From: an uncultured Actinomycetes bacterium
GTDB lineage: Bacteria; Actinomycetota; Actinomycetes; Nanopelagicales; Nanopelagicaceae
Direction of reading: 5' to 3'
Assembly (NCBI GenBank): GCA_903867285.1
Contig: CAIPQX010000123.1
Span: 1 to 14,569, forward strand
DNA: 14,569 bases
The position numbers were made by a program, and so were the translations under genes. The notes beneath the pieces were generated by a model. The model ran no database searches and was not told the origin of the DNA. It worked only from the letters and a program-made list of their open reading frames with translations. Shown here piece by piece: positions 1-7,129 of this stretch (position 1 is its first letter; each line of letters opens with the position of its first letter).

Positions 1-45
1 TCTTCAACGCTTCTCGGAATTCCACTGCCCGCCGCCGGCAACCAA

Positions 46-72
46 TTAGCAGAGTAAGGGCGAGAGTGCTAA
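46..72. promoter_or_regulatory. CIRCE-like HrcA operator
   Basis: This is an inverted repeat with the architecture of the CIRCE heat-shock operator, whose consensus is TTAGCACTC, nine bases, GAGTGCTAA. Read on the minus strand, the first half-site (72-64) is a perfect TTAGCACTC. Exactly nine bases follow (63-55), and then CTCTGCTAA (54-46), which matches six of nine positions, giving 15 of 18 overall. It begins just at the start point predicted from a promoter candidate immediately upstream on the minus strand, the usual placement for HrcA repression of groE or dnaK genes. The controlled gene would lie beyond the left edge. Its identity, most likely groEL or groES, is inference. The degenerate half-site and the missing gene limit confidence. 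Confidence 0.55.
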
Positions 73-76
73 CCAA

Positions 77-106
77 ACTCTAGCGAAAGCCCGCGGGGGC
101 TGCCAA
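77..106 (-). promoter_or_regulatory. Putative sigma-70 promoter reading off the left edge
   Basis: On the minus strand TTGGCA (106-101, five of six matches to the -35 consensus) is followed after 18 bases by TAGAGT (82-77, four of six matches to the -10 consensus). Transcription would start near position 70, at the beginning of the CIRCE-like repeat. No start codon with a convincing ribosome binding site lies between there and position 1, so the gene must start outside the window after a leader of about 70 bases or more. The spacer contains a short GC-rich inverted repeat (AGCCC/GGGCT) that could instead be a weak terminator remnant of the gene at 143-430. Confidence 0.4.
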
Positions 107-142
107 CCGAGGAGGCGGGGCTATGAGGGGTTTAAAGTGGAT

Positions 143-430
143 TTAGAGGCGGAAACCGGCGGAGCGGGCCTCAGTACGGGCCTCCCGCAGGCGGCGCAGA
201 CGCTTGACCAGCATGGGCTGGCTCAGAAGAGCAGCCTCGCGGTCGATCAGATTGTTGAGGAGTTGGTAGTAAGCCGGCGGGGTGAGGTCAAAGAGCTCCT
301 TAATTGAGGACTCCTTGGCACCCGCATATCGCCACCACTGCCGTTCGAAATCCAAGATCCGCAGTTCGAGTTCGGAAAGGCCGTTCTCTGGAGAGAGGTT
401 CAAATCCATAGCACTACCTTGGAATTCCAT
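143..430 (-). CDS. DUF3263 family small protein
   Basis: This 95-residue hydrophilic protein belongs to the DUF3263 family of Actinobacteria, whose function is unknown. The family signature is clear: an ILDFERQWW segment near residues 25-33, then an AGAKE motif, then the LTPPAYYQLLNNLIDR helix, and a basic C terminus with LVKRLRRLREARTEAR. The AYYQLLNNL helix after a helical segment resembles a small helix-turn-helix fold, so nucleic-acid binding is possible but unproven. Two starts compete. ATG at 430 sits six bases after a TAGTAT -10-like hexamer and would be leaderless. ATG at 409 (residue 8, protein of 88 residues) has AAGG seven bases upstream. The gene stands alone on the minus strand, 50 bases after the dehydrogenase gene and just before the CIRCE-like region. 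In Mycobacterium tuberculosis the family member lies a few genes from groEL2, which fits the CIRCE interpretation. Confidence 0.85.
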   Translation of the reverse strand: MEFQGSAMDLNLSPENGLSELELRILDFERQWWRYAGAKESSIKELFDLTPPAYYQLLNNLIDREAALLSQPMLVKRLRRLREARTEARSAGFRL

Positions 431-436
431 GCCCTG

Positions 437-442
437 ATACTA
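437..442 (-). promoter_or_regulatory. Putative -10 element for a leaderless start
   Basis: TAGTAT (442-437 on the minus strand) fits the actinobacterial TANNNT -10 pattern and ends exactly six bases before the ATG at 430. Transcription would therefore begin at the A of the start codon. No good -35 hexamer is visible at the expected distance, which is common for such promoters. The same transcript could also serve the downstream ATG at 409 through its AAGG. Confidence 0.35.
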
Positions 443-480
443 ATTGTTTAGGCCGACAATATCTGGAGATTCGAGATTAT

Positions 481-2001
481 CTATCTTCCGTGTTCCCGCG
501 CGACCTCATCCTTCCGGCGAGCTTCCTTCAAAATATTCCGGGCCATCGTTGGAAATATCAACCTGTGGAATGGCAAGACGAGTACCCAATAAAGATGCCC
601 ACCTATGCCCTTTGGAAGGAAACTGGCACGTTGATTGAGACGTCGCATTGGTCGTCCATCATGTTCAACTTCATCGACTGTAAATTGCAACCAAGCTTTC
701 CCAGGAAGAATCATCTCCGCGTATAGATTCAAATGATGATTCGCCTGCAGGCTTTCCACTCTCCAAAAATCTAGGCTCTCTCCTTGTCGTAAGAAATTTG
801 GGTCACGTCGCCCGCGCCGTAATCCAACTCCACCTAACAAGCGATCCAGTAATCCACGCAACCACCACAATGCATCGGCGCCATACCATCCACGTTCGCC
901 GCCGATCTCTTCAATGCTCTGCCAGAGCGAAGTCATCGTTGCATCCGTATAAGTAATTTGTTCATCGTGATACTCAGCCTCACCAGCCCAGGCTGGATCC
1001 GATTGGGTCTTCTGCCACGGCGGCATAAAAGCGTTCGCATCGGACCAGCGGGACTCAACCTCGTGAAGCTTGACCTTTGAAATTGCTAATTCAAAGGCCC
1101 GATCAACAGTTATCAATCCAGTTAATGGGGGTGGAATTATCAGCGAAATAGACTGACTTTGATCAACAAATGATTCATTCACTAGAGAACCAACAAGAGG
1201 GCGGGCCAGTGCCACGGGTACTGGAGTAACTAAGCCAATCCAAAGACTCGAGAGCCAAACAGAGAGAAAAGGCACTTTGATTATTACTCGCCTGCGCAAG
1301 CCCGCCACTTTCGCAAATTCCTTAATTAAATCTGCGTAGGTAAAGATATCGGGCCCGCCGATATCAAAGGTTCCTGATTGCGGTTCGGCTAGCGAGGCTG
1401 CATGAGATAAGTAATAGAGCACATCGCGAATTGCAATTGGTTGCGTTCGATTGTTCACCCATTTTGGGGTAATCATGATGGGCAGGCGGTGGGTCATGTG
1501 GCGAATCATTTCGAATGACGCTGAACCCGATCCAATAATAATTCCCGCTCTCAATTGCAAAACTGGAACCTCAAATTGAGCAAGGCGGGCGCCCGTATTG
1601 GCTCGCGATGCCAAATGTTTACTGGCCTTTTGCTCACCTGTCCTTACTATTCCCCCCAGGTAGATAATTTGGGAGACTGCGGAATCCTTTGCGGCGCGCC
1701 CAAAGGTGAGTGCCATTGTCTCCTCTACCTCATCGAATCGAGGTCCAGCCCCGATCGAATGCAATAAATAGAAAGCAGTATGGACTCCCTCTAGCGCTGC
1801 ACGAATTTCCTCATAATTGGTTGCATTGCCCACAGCCACTTCAACCTGCGAATACCAGGGCTGTCCTACAATCTTTGCGGAATCGCGAACGAGGACTCGT
1901 ACGACGACGCCTTGATTTAACAGGGCAGTCACTAGACGGCTGCCAACATAACCGGAGGCGCCAGTCACGAGCACCTTACGAATCTCAGGAGTTGCGCTCA
2001 C
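481..2001 (-). CDS. Atypical SDR NAD(P)-binding protein with DUF2867 domain (YbjT-like)
   Basis: With a GTG start at 2001 this encodes 506 residues. Residues 10-20 form the first Rossmann strand and glycine loop (VLVTGASGYVG), with VLVRD at 36-40 as the second strand that usually reads the cofactor. RAGIIIGSGS (151-160) and FDIGGPDIFTY (212-222) are typical of the atypical SDR / NmrA-like fold. A hydrophobic segment near 245-270 (SSLWIGLVTPVP) is shared by this family. The C-terminal DUF2867 domain follows: GGVGLRRGRRDP from 390, then a DFWRVE block, AEMILPGKAWLQF, and LYWVLVLPFHRLIF. The order matches E. coli YbjT, whose physiological substrate is not established. An in-frame TTG at 2079 would add 26 poorly conserved residues, has no ribosome binding site, and would fill the divergent promoter region, so I prefer GTG. 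That GTG also lacks a Shine-Dalgarno but follows a TACTGT hexamer by seven bases, suggesting a leaderless mRNA. It is transcribed divergently from ndh. Confidence 0.85.
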   Translation of the reverse strand: MSATPEIRKVLVTGASGYVGSRLVTALLNQGVVVRVLVRDSAKIVGQPWYSQVEVAVGNATNYEEIRAALEGVHTAFYLLHSIGAGPRFDEVEETMALTFGRAAKDSAVSQIIYLGGIVRTGEQKASKHLASRANTGARLAQFEVPVLQLRAGIIIGSGSASFEMIRHMTHRLPIMITPKWVNNRTQPIAIRDVLYYLSHAASLAEPQSGTFDIGGPDIFTYADLIKEFAKVAGLRRRVIIKVPFLSVWLSSLWIGLVTPVPVALARPLVGSLVNESFVDQSQSISLIIPPPLTGLITVDRAFELAISKVKLHEVESRWSDANAFMPPWQKTQSDPAWAGEAEYHDEQITYTDATMTSLWQSIEEIGGERGWYGADALWWLRGLLDRLLGGVGLRRGRRDPNFLRQGESLDFWRVESLQANHHLNLYAEMILPGKAWLQFTVDEVEHDGRPMRRLNQRASFLPKGIGGHLYWVLVLPFHRLIFPTMARNILKEARRKDEVAREHGR

Positions 2002-2031
2002 TTGATTAACAGTAGACTGAGTACATAGATT
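2002..2031 (+). promoter_or_regulatory. Candidate ndh promoter
   Basis: On the plus strand TTGATT (2002-2007) is separated by 18 bases from TAGATT (2026-2031). A start near 2038 would leave a leader of about 75 bases before the ndh ATG at 2114. Both hexamers are only moderate matches and other placements in this gap are possible. I see no strong operator palindrome here, such as a Rex-type site. Confidence 0.25.
2009..2014 (-). promoter_or_regulatory. Putative -10 element for the leaderless dehydrogenase gene
   Basis: TACTGT (2014-2009 on the minus strand) matches TANNNT and ends seven bases before the GTG at 2001, so the transcript would start at or next to the start codon. There is no convincing -35 hexamer. 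It lies within the same short divergent region as the ndh promoter candidate, so the two transcription units could compete. Confidence 0.3.
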
Positions 2032-2113
2032 CGGATATTCGAAACCAGCGTTGGTTACGAATCGACCAGTGCCTGGCAAACTCTTGCACTAACTGAGAAA
2101 AAGGTAGATCCCA

Positions 2114-3337
2114 ATGGCAAAACCGCGCGTTGTAATCCTTGGCGGAGGCTTTGGAGGGCTGGCAACGGCTGAAGCTCTCGGCCACGATGCTGATATCACC
2201 GTTATTGATCGCAACAATTATCAGACCTTCCTTCCACTTCTCTATCAGGTCGCTACCGCCGGAATCGCTGCAGACCACATCGCTTACCCCATTCGTGGGG
2301 CACTCCGCAAAACTGGGGGCCGCTTCCACATGGGCTCTCCCATCTCCATCGATCACAAGAACAAGACCGTCAAACTCGACAGCAGCGAAGTTATCCCCTT
2401 CGATCACCTCGTCATTGCCATGGGTTCGGTCACCGCTGACTTTGGAATTCCTGGAGTCCATGAATTTGGCTTAGGCATGAAGTCGATCCATGAATCGCTG
2501 ATGATTCGCTCCGAGATCATGCGACGTTATGAAGACCTCTGTCGCTTCCAGGATGACACCCGCCTCAAAGTAGTGGTTGTCGGCGGCGGACCAACCGGGG
2601 TCGAAATGGCAGGGGCGCTCGGCGAACTGATCAAGGGACCACTGCACCACGATCAGGCAGAGGCGGCTTCAAATATTGATGTATATCTTGTGGAAGCGGG
2701 AGCGCGGGTTCTCCCAATGTTTGATCAATCCCTTACCGATAAGGCGCAGAAGGAATTAGAGAAGCTTGGCGTCAATCTCATGCTTAAGTCAGCCGTTAAA
2801 TCGTTGGAGTTTGGGCAGATCAATTTTGCCGACGGTTCCTCGATGCGGGCGCATGTAATGGTCTGGGCTGCCGGGGTTACCAGTTCACCTGCAATCTATG
2901 ACCTCAGCGTCCCTACTGAGGGATTCCGGCTTAAGACAGAACAGACGATGCAGATCACGAACTACCCTTACATCTGGGCGGTCGGAGATTGCGCTGGGGC
3001 TCGCGGATCGAATGGTCGCTTCCTGCCACAAGTCGCTCCTGTTGCCATGCAGCAAGGTCGCTTCGTGGCAGATCAAATTCGCCGAGTAAGCAAGGGACAA
3101 GCCCTCAAAGAATTCCTTTATAAGGATAAGGGCTCGATGGCTACCATCGGACGCCACAAGGCAATCATCCAAGTTAAAAAATTGAAGATAAGCGGACCCA
3201 TCGCCTGGTTTGGTTGGCTCTTCCTGCACCTCTTCTATCTCATGGGTGGAAGAAATCGAATTGGCACCATCGCCGACTGGAGCTGGAACTACCTCACCTT
3301 CGATCGCGGCAATCGCCACATTATGGATTCGCTTTAA
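2114..3337 (+). CDS. ndh: Type II NADH:quinone oxidoreductase (NDH-2)
   Basis: This 407-residue FAD enzyme passes electrons from NADH to the quinone pool (menaquinone in Actinobacteria) at the inner face of the membrane without pumping protons. The N-terminal FAD loop is GGGFGG at 10-15, followed by an acidic residue (D32) at the end of the second strand. The NADH loop is GGGPTG at 157-162 within VVVVGGGPTGVEMAGALGE. The second FAD motif is AVGD (289-292). PVAMQQG (309-315) is a variant of the conserved quinone-site AQxAxQQG block. There is no signal peptide. A hydrophobic, aromatic-rich C-terminal stretch (362-379) fits the membrane-anchoring helix of NDH-2. Length is normal for the family, slightly shorter than mycobacterial Ndh. 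The start is set by AAGG nine bases upstream and by the immediate Rossmann strand. It is followed four bases later by a hydrolase gene, probably on the same mRNA, and converges on the complex I operon. Confidence 0.95.
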   Translation: MAKPRVVILGGGFGGLATAEALGHDADITVIDRNNYQTFLPLLYQVATAGIAADHIAYPIRGALRKTGGRFHMGSPISIDHKNKTVKLDSSEVIPFDHLVIAMGSVTADFGIPGVHEFGLGMKSIHESLMIRSEIMRRYEDLCRFQDDTRLKVVVVGGGPTGVEMAGALGELIKGPLHHDQAEAASNIDVYLVEAGARVLPMFDQSLTDKAQKELEKLGVNLMLKSAVKSLEFGQINFADGSSMRAHVMVWAAGVTSSPAIYDLSVPTEGFRLKTEQTMQITNYPYIWAVGDCAGARGSNGRFLPQVAPVAMQQGRFVADQIRRVSKGQALKEFLYKDKGSMATIGRHKAIIQVKKLKISGPIAWFGWLFLHLFYLMGGRNRIGTIADWSWNYLTFDRGNRHIMDSL

Positions 3338-3341
3338 GGCC

Positions 3342-4109
3342 ATGGCCTACATCGATCTCCGCGGGCACCAAACCTGGAGCGTTGAGTACCCAAATAATGG
3401 AGCGCCTTTATTGTTGCTCCATGGTGGATTGAGTGCCACCGAGAACTTTGACTACCATATCCTTCCCGCTATCGAAGATCGCTTCCACGTTTATGGCTAC
3501 GACCGCACTGCGCATGGACGTACCGGCCTTCGAGAAGGTTTCTATCACTTTGATTTTCAACGCGATGAGGCGATCTCTTATATAGAAGATGTCATTGGCG
3601 CGCCCACCCACTTACTTGGTCATAGCGACGGCGGCATCATCGCGCTCTTGGTTGCAATCGCGCGGCCAGACTTGGTCTTATCAATTATTGCTACGGGTAC
3701 TAATTACACCTGGGATGCTGAGCTCACGCTCGATAACGAGGCTGTCGTTACCGACGATAACCGCGCCGAATTTGCGGAACGATCTCCAGATGCCCCAGAG
3801 ATGCTTCAAGTCATTATTCAGAAGGCTCACGAAGTTTGGGCGACCGAACCCAATATCACCGTCGCAGAACTAGCCACAATTTCCTGCCCGGTACTCGTAG
3901 TTAACGGCGATGATGAACCCTTTAGCCCGCACCATGGAGTTGATTTATTTCAAGCGCTTCCCAATGGACGTTTGGCAATCATCCCGGGTTCGCCACATGC
4001 GACCCATAAGATCAAGCCACATTTGCTCCACCCAATAATCAAAGATTTTTATGACCACCCTGAACCACGGGGCGAGTCAAATCCCTTTAACGAAGTAACT
4101 GGAGATTAA
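3342..4109 (+). CDS. Alpha/beta hydrolase
   Basis: This 255-residue soluble protein has the single-domain alpha/beta-hydrolase fold. LLLLHGGL (23-30) gives the HGG oxyanion-hole motif. GHSDGG (93-98) is the nucleophile elbow with Ser95. VVNGDDEPF (187-195) supplies the acid, probably Asp191, and PGSPHATH (215-222) the catalytic His219. The substrate cannot be read from the sequence. Esterase, lactonase or a MenH-like role in quinone synthesis are all possible, and no specific family is recognised. The reading frame is open upstream into ndh, but homology to the fold starts at this ATG. AAGG overlapping the ndh stop lies only two bases before the ATG, too close for normal initiation, so translation is probably coupled to ndh by termination-reinitiation. 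Its TAA stop directly abuts the oppositely oriented stop of nuoN, with no terminator hairpin between. Confidence 0.85.
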   Translation: MAYIDLRGHQTWSVEYPNNGAPLLLLHGGLSATENFDYHILPAIEDRFHVYGYDRTAHGRTGLREGFYHFDFQRDEAISYIEDVIGAPTHLLGHSDGGIIALLVAIARPDLVLSIIATGTNYTWDAELTLDNEAVVTDDNRAEFAERSPDAPEMLQVIIQKAHEVWATEPNITVAELATISCPVLVVNGDDEPFSPHHGVDLFQALPNGRLAIIPGSPHATHKIKPHLLHPIIKDFYDHPEPRGESNPFNEVTGD

Positions 4110-5624
4110 TTAAGGAACAAGTGTCGTCATGGTGGTAGCCAAATTGAAGAGCAAGTTTGGATAGACACCTAGCACCAAGGTGATCACGAAGCAGATCGTT
4201 ATTCCGGTTGTTACCAAGAATGAGGGAACTACTACTGTCACCGTGTCATCTGTAGGCTCTTTAAAGAACATAATCAAGATCACGCGGAGATAAAAGAAGA
4301 GTGCAATCGCGCTGGAAAGTACACCAACGACGACGATCGCGATATTTCCGGAAGCATAGGCCGCGGTGAAGATAGAGAATTTTGCGATGAAGCCAGCCGT
4401 AAGTGGAATTCCGCCAAAGCTTAAGAGGAAGAGCGCAAATGCAGTTGCCACTCCTGGTGATTTCTTGGCGAGCCCAGCCCAACGATTGAGGTCATTTACC
4501 TCACCGGTCGAATCACGAACAAGTGTCACAATTCCAAAGGCTCCGATAGTGGCAAAACCGTAGGCCACGAGATAGAACATCATTGAGGTTAAGCCCGCTT
4601 GGCTCAAGGCAATTACTCCAGCGAGCAAGAAGCCCGCGTGGGTAATCGAGGAATAAGCCAGAGTGCGCTTCACATCGCGCTGTGAAATTGCAGCTATCGC
4701 GCCGCCAGCCATGGTCACAATGGAGATCGCAACAAATACTGGGCGCCAATCATTTTGTACCGCGGCAAAACCCACGATAAAGATGCGGAACATCGCGCCA
4801 AAAGCTGCGACCTTCGTACACGCCGCCATAAATCCAGTGACGGCAGTTGGAGCACCTTGGTACACATCTGGAGTCCAGGAATGAAAGGGAACTGCTCCGA
4901 CTTTAAAGAGCAACCCAACTGACATCAGAACAATTCCGAGAAGTAAGAATATGTGATTTGCACCCGGAGTCGCGGCCGCGGTTCTGATGGTTGCTAGTGA
5001 AAGACTTCCGGAGAATCCATATACGAGCGCCCCGCCAAAGAGGAAGAAGGCGGATGAATACGCACCGAGCAAGAAATATTTAAGTGCCGCTTCTTGTGAC
5101 AAGAGGCGACGTCGCCGCGCTAACCCGGTGATGATGTAAAGCGGGATAGAGAGAACTTCTAGCGCTACAAAGAGAGTGATCAGGTCGTGGGCAACAGGGA
5201 AGAGCAACATTCCAGAGATAGCAAAGAGCACCAGGGGATAGATCTCGGTCATCTGTACGCCAGCCAGCACAGCGGCCGCCTCCTCTTGTGATCCAGGAAG
5301 AGCTGACGCTTGCGGTGCAAAGTGATCGTTCTGCGTAAAGAAGAGGAGAGCTACAAAAGCCATAGCGAGAATTGCACCTTGCATGAAGAGGCCGCCGCCA
5401 TCAATCGAAACTGAATCTACTGCAGCCGATTGTGAGATGAGATTGTGGATCGAGATCACCCAACAAAAAGCGGTCGCAGTCGTTAGTAGAGCGATAATGA
5501 TTTGGATGCGAGCCCGATAAGCCCGTCCTATAAATCCTTCAACGAATACTCCGATAAGCGCTCCACCAAGGACGATCAGGATTGGCGCAAGTAAGTTGTA
5601 ATCAAGATTTGGAGTAGTAAGCAT
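4110..5624 (-). CDS. nuoN: NADH-quinone oxidoreductase subunit N
   Basis: This 504-residue integral membrane subunit is one of the three antiporter-like proton channels of complex I and the last gene of the operon. It is hydrophobic throughout, with about 14 predicted helices. The functional residues of the family are in place: Glu156 in FVALEVLSIPLYI, Lys182 in EAALKYFLLGAYSS, Lys241 in LLFKVGAVPFHSWTPDVYQG (helix 8 region) and Lys271 in ACTKVAAFGAMFR. These form the polar axis that couples quinone chemistry to proton translocation. The length is typical. Its ATG overlaps the nuoM stop by one base (TAATG), indicating translational coupling. Its own stop abuts that of the convergent hydrolase. 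Many streptomycetes carry a polyprenyl diphosphate synthase gene after nuoN, but none is present here. Confidence 0.96.
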   Translation of the reverse strand: MLTTPNLDYNLLAPILIVLGGALIGVFVEGFIGRAYRARIQIIIALLTTATAFCWVISIHNLISQSAAVDSVSIDGGGLFMQGAILAMAFVALLFFTQNDHFAPQASALPGSQEEAAAVLAGVQMTEIYPLVLFAISGMLLFPVAHDLITLFVALEVLSIPLYIITGLARRRRLLSQEAALKYFLLGAYSSAFFLFGGALVYGFSGSLSLATIRTAAATPGANHIFLLLGIVLMSVGLLFKVGAVPFHSWTPDVYQGAPTAVTGFMAACTKVAAFGAMFRIFIVGFAAVQNDWRPVFVAISIVTMAGGAIAAISQRDVKRTLAYSSITHAGFLLAGVIALSQAGLTSMMFYLVAYGFATIGAFGIVTLVRDSTGEVNDLNRWAGLAKKSPGVATAFALFLLSFGGIPLTAGFIAKFSIFTAAYASGNIAIVVVGVLSSAIALFFYLRVILIMFFKEPTDDTVTVVVPSFLVTTGITICFVITLVLGVYPNLLFNLATTMTTLVP

Positions 5625-7129
5625 TATTTACCTGCCAATGGAGTTGGGTCAGTGACTTGAGCCGCTGCCATAATTTGGCTGGTCGCTGAGTCAATCACGT
5701 GGATAGCGGGCTTAGGGTAGAAACCGAGGAGAACCAGCGCCACGATAACCGGGGCAAGTGCGAATTTTTCGCGCCAATTGAGATCTGGAGTATCTTCATT
5801 TCCAGCCTGCAGTGGTCCGTGCAGAGTTCGTTGCACCAAAATCAAAATGTAGAGCGCGGCCAAGACGATACCGGTGGTTCCAATAACAGCGGCTAGTGGA
5901 TAGCGCGTGAATGTTCCAACGAGCACCAAAAATTCGCTGACAAAACTGGAGAGACCGGGAAGTGCCAGTGCAGACATGCCTGCGATAAAGAAGCTCCAGG
6001 CCATAACTGGCGTGATTCGCTGCAGTCCACCAAAGTCTTCCACCTGCGTCGATTTGCGCCGTTCAATCATCCAGCCGCCTACCAGGAAGAGCGCGGCGGT
6101 AGAAAATCCGTGGTTAACCATGTACAAAGTTGCGCCGGTTAAACCTTGGCTCGTCATAGCAAAGATTCCAAGGACGATAAAACCAAAGTGAGAGATCGAG
6201 GTAAATGCGATCAAAGAGTTGAGGTCTTTCTGGCCAATTGCTAGGAAAGCGCCATAAATAATCGAGATCAGCGAGAGCACAATAATGTAAGGAGCGAAGG
6301 TCTTTGCTGCATCTGGAAAGAGCGCGATGCAGAAACGAATCATCCCGTAGGTGCCCACCTTGTCGAGAACGCCGAGCACCAAGATAGATGTACCAGGAGT
6401 TGCCGATTTTGCTGCACCAGGAAGCCAGGTGTGGAATGGGAAGAGCGGGGCCTTAATTGCAAAGGCGATAAAGAAGCCCAGGAAGAGCCAATTCTGCGTG
6501 TTATGGCTGATCTTAAGATGAGAAAGTGCCGTCACATCAAATGAACCATGGCCCGCTTTGATAGAGAGAACGAATAGCCCGATTACAGCTGCCAACATCA
6601 GCAACCCACCAAAGAGGCTATAAAGCAGGAACTTGAGAGCTGCCGCAGCACGCTCGCCACGTCCGTAGCCACCGATCAGGAAGTAAACCGGAACCAACAT
6701 CGCCTCGAAGATCACGTAGAACAAGAAAACATCGGTCGCCGCAAATACTCCGACCATAAATGTTTCAAGAATCAAGATCAACATATAGAAAGTTTTTACG
6801 CTCCAGCGACCATTTTCGGCCTCGTTCCAACCACCAACTACCACGATCGGTACCAATACCGTGGTGAGCAGAATCAGTACGAGCGCCAAACCATCGATGC
6901 CAACTGCGTAATTGATATTAAATACTTTGAACCACGAGTGCGACGAGACGAGTTGGAAGCCTTGAACTCCGAACTTGTACTTAGTCAACATCAAGAGCGA
7001 ACTGATCAATGTAACGACCGATGAAGCCAATGCGAGTAATTTGATTGCCTTGGTATTCTCTCTTGGAACTGCCACAAGCCCAAGCACACCGAGGAGTGGC
7101 AGGACGATGGTGAGCGTTAAGAGGTTCAT
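5624..7129 (-). CDS. nuoM: NADH-quinone oxidoreductase subunit M
   Basis: This 501-residue antiporter-like membrane subunit of complex I is a proton channel between NuoL and NuoN. Visible family markers are Glu142 in FYVIFEAMLVPVYFLIGGYG, Lys226 in FAIKAPLFPFHTWLP and Lys257 in LGVLDKVGTYGMIRF. These correspond to the conserved glutamate and the lysines of the central proton path. I place the start at the ATG at 7129 because it forms the classic ATGA four-base overlap with the nuoL stop and has GGTGG seven bases upstream. A TTG at 7144 in the same frame would add five residues and is less likely. It is followed by nuoN with a one-base TAATG overlap. Nothing is truncated. Confidence 0.96.
   Translation of the reverse strand: MNLLTLTIVLPLLGVLGLVAVPRENTKAIKLLALASSVVTLISSLLMLTKYKFGVQGFQLVSSHSWFKVFNINYAVGIDGLALVLILLTTVLVPIVVVGGWNEAENGRWSVKTFYMLILILETFMVGVFAATDVFLFYVIFEAMLVPVYFLIGGYGRGERAAAALKFLLYSLFGGLLMLAAVIGLFVLSIKAGHGSFDVTALSHLKISHNTQNWLFLGFFIAFAIKAPLFPFHTWLPGAAKSATPGTSILVLGVLDKVGTYGMIRFCIALFPDAAKTFAPYIIVLSLISIIYGAFLAIGQKDLNSLIAFTSISHFGFIVLGIFAMTSQGLTGATLYMVNHGFSTAALFLVGGWMIERRKSTQVEDFGGLQRITPVMAWSFFIAGMSALALPGLSSFVSEFLVLVGTFTRYPLAAVIGTTGIVLAALYILILVQRTLHGPLQAGNEDTPDLNWREKFALAPVIVALVLLGFYPKPAIHVIDSATSQIMAAAQVTDPTPLAGK

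Noticed and set aside
83..100. Short GC-rich inverted repeat as a terminator for the DUF3263 gene
   Set aside because: The stem is only about five base pairs and is followed by just three T residues in a row. It is also the spacer of the promoter candidate, so I do not call a terminator.
2002..2079. Longer N terminus of the dehydrogenase from a TTG at 2079
   Set aside because: There is no ribosome binding site, no conservation with the Rossmann family before residue 27 of that version, and it would consume most of the divergent promoter region.
2006..2461. A 151-residue minus-strand frame over the start of ndh
   Set aside because: It is antisense to the conserved FAD-binding region of ndh and also covers the divergent gap. 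No motif or start signal supports it.
3210..3341. N-terminal extension of the hydrolase frame into ndh
   Set aside because: The 44 extra residues overlap conserved ndh codons, show no hydrolase homology, and the fold begins cleanly at the ATG at 3342.
4051..4090. Possible weak hairpin near the hydrolase 3' end (CCCTG / CGGGG)
   Set aside because: It is inside coding sequence, has five pairs including a G-T pair, and lacks a T-run. It is not convincing as a terminator.
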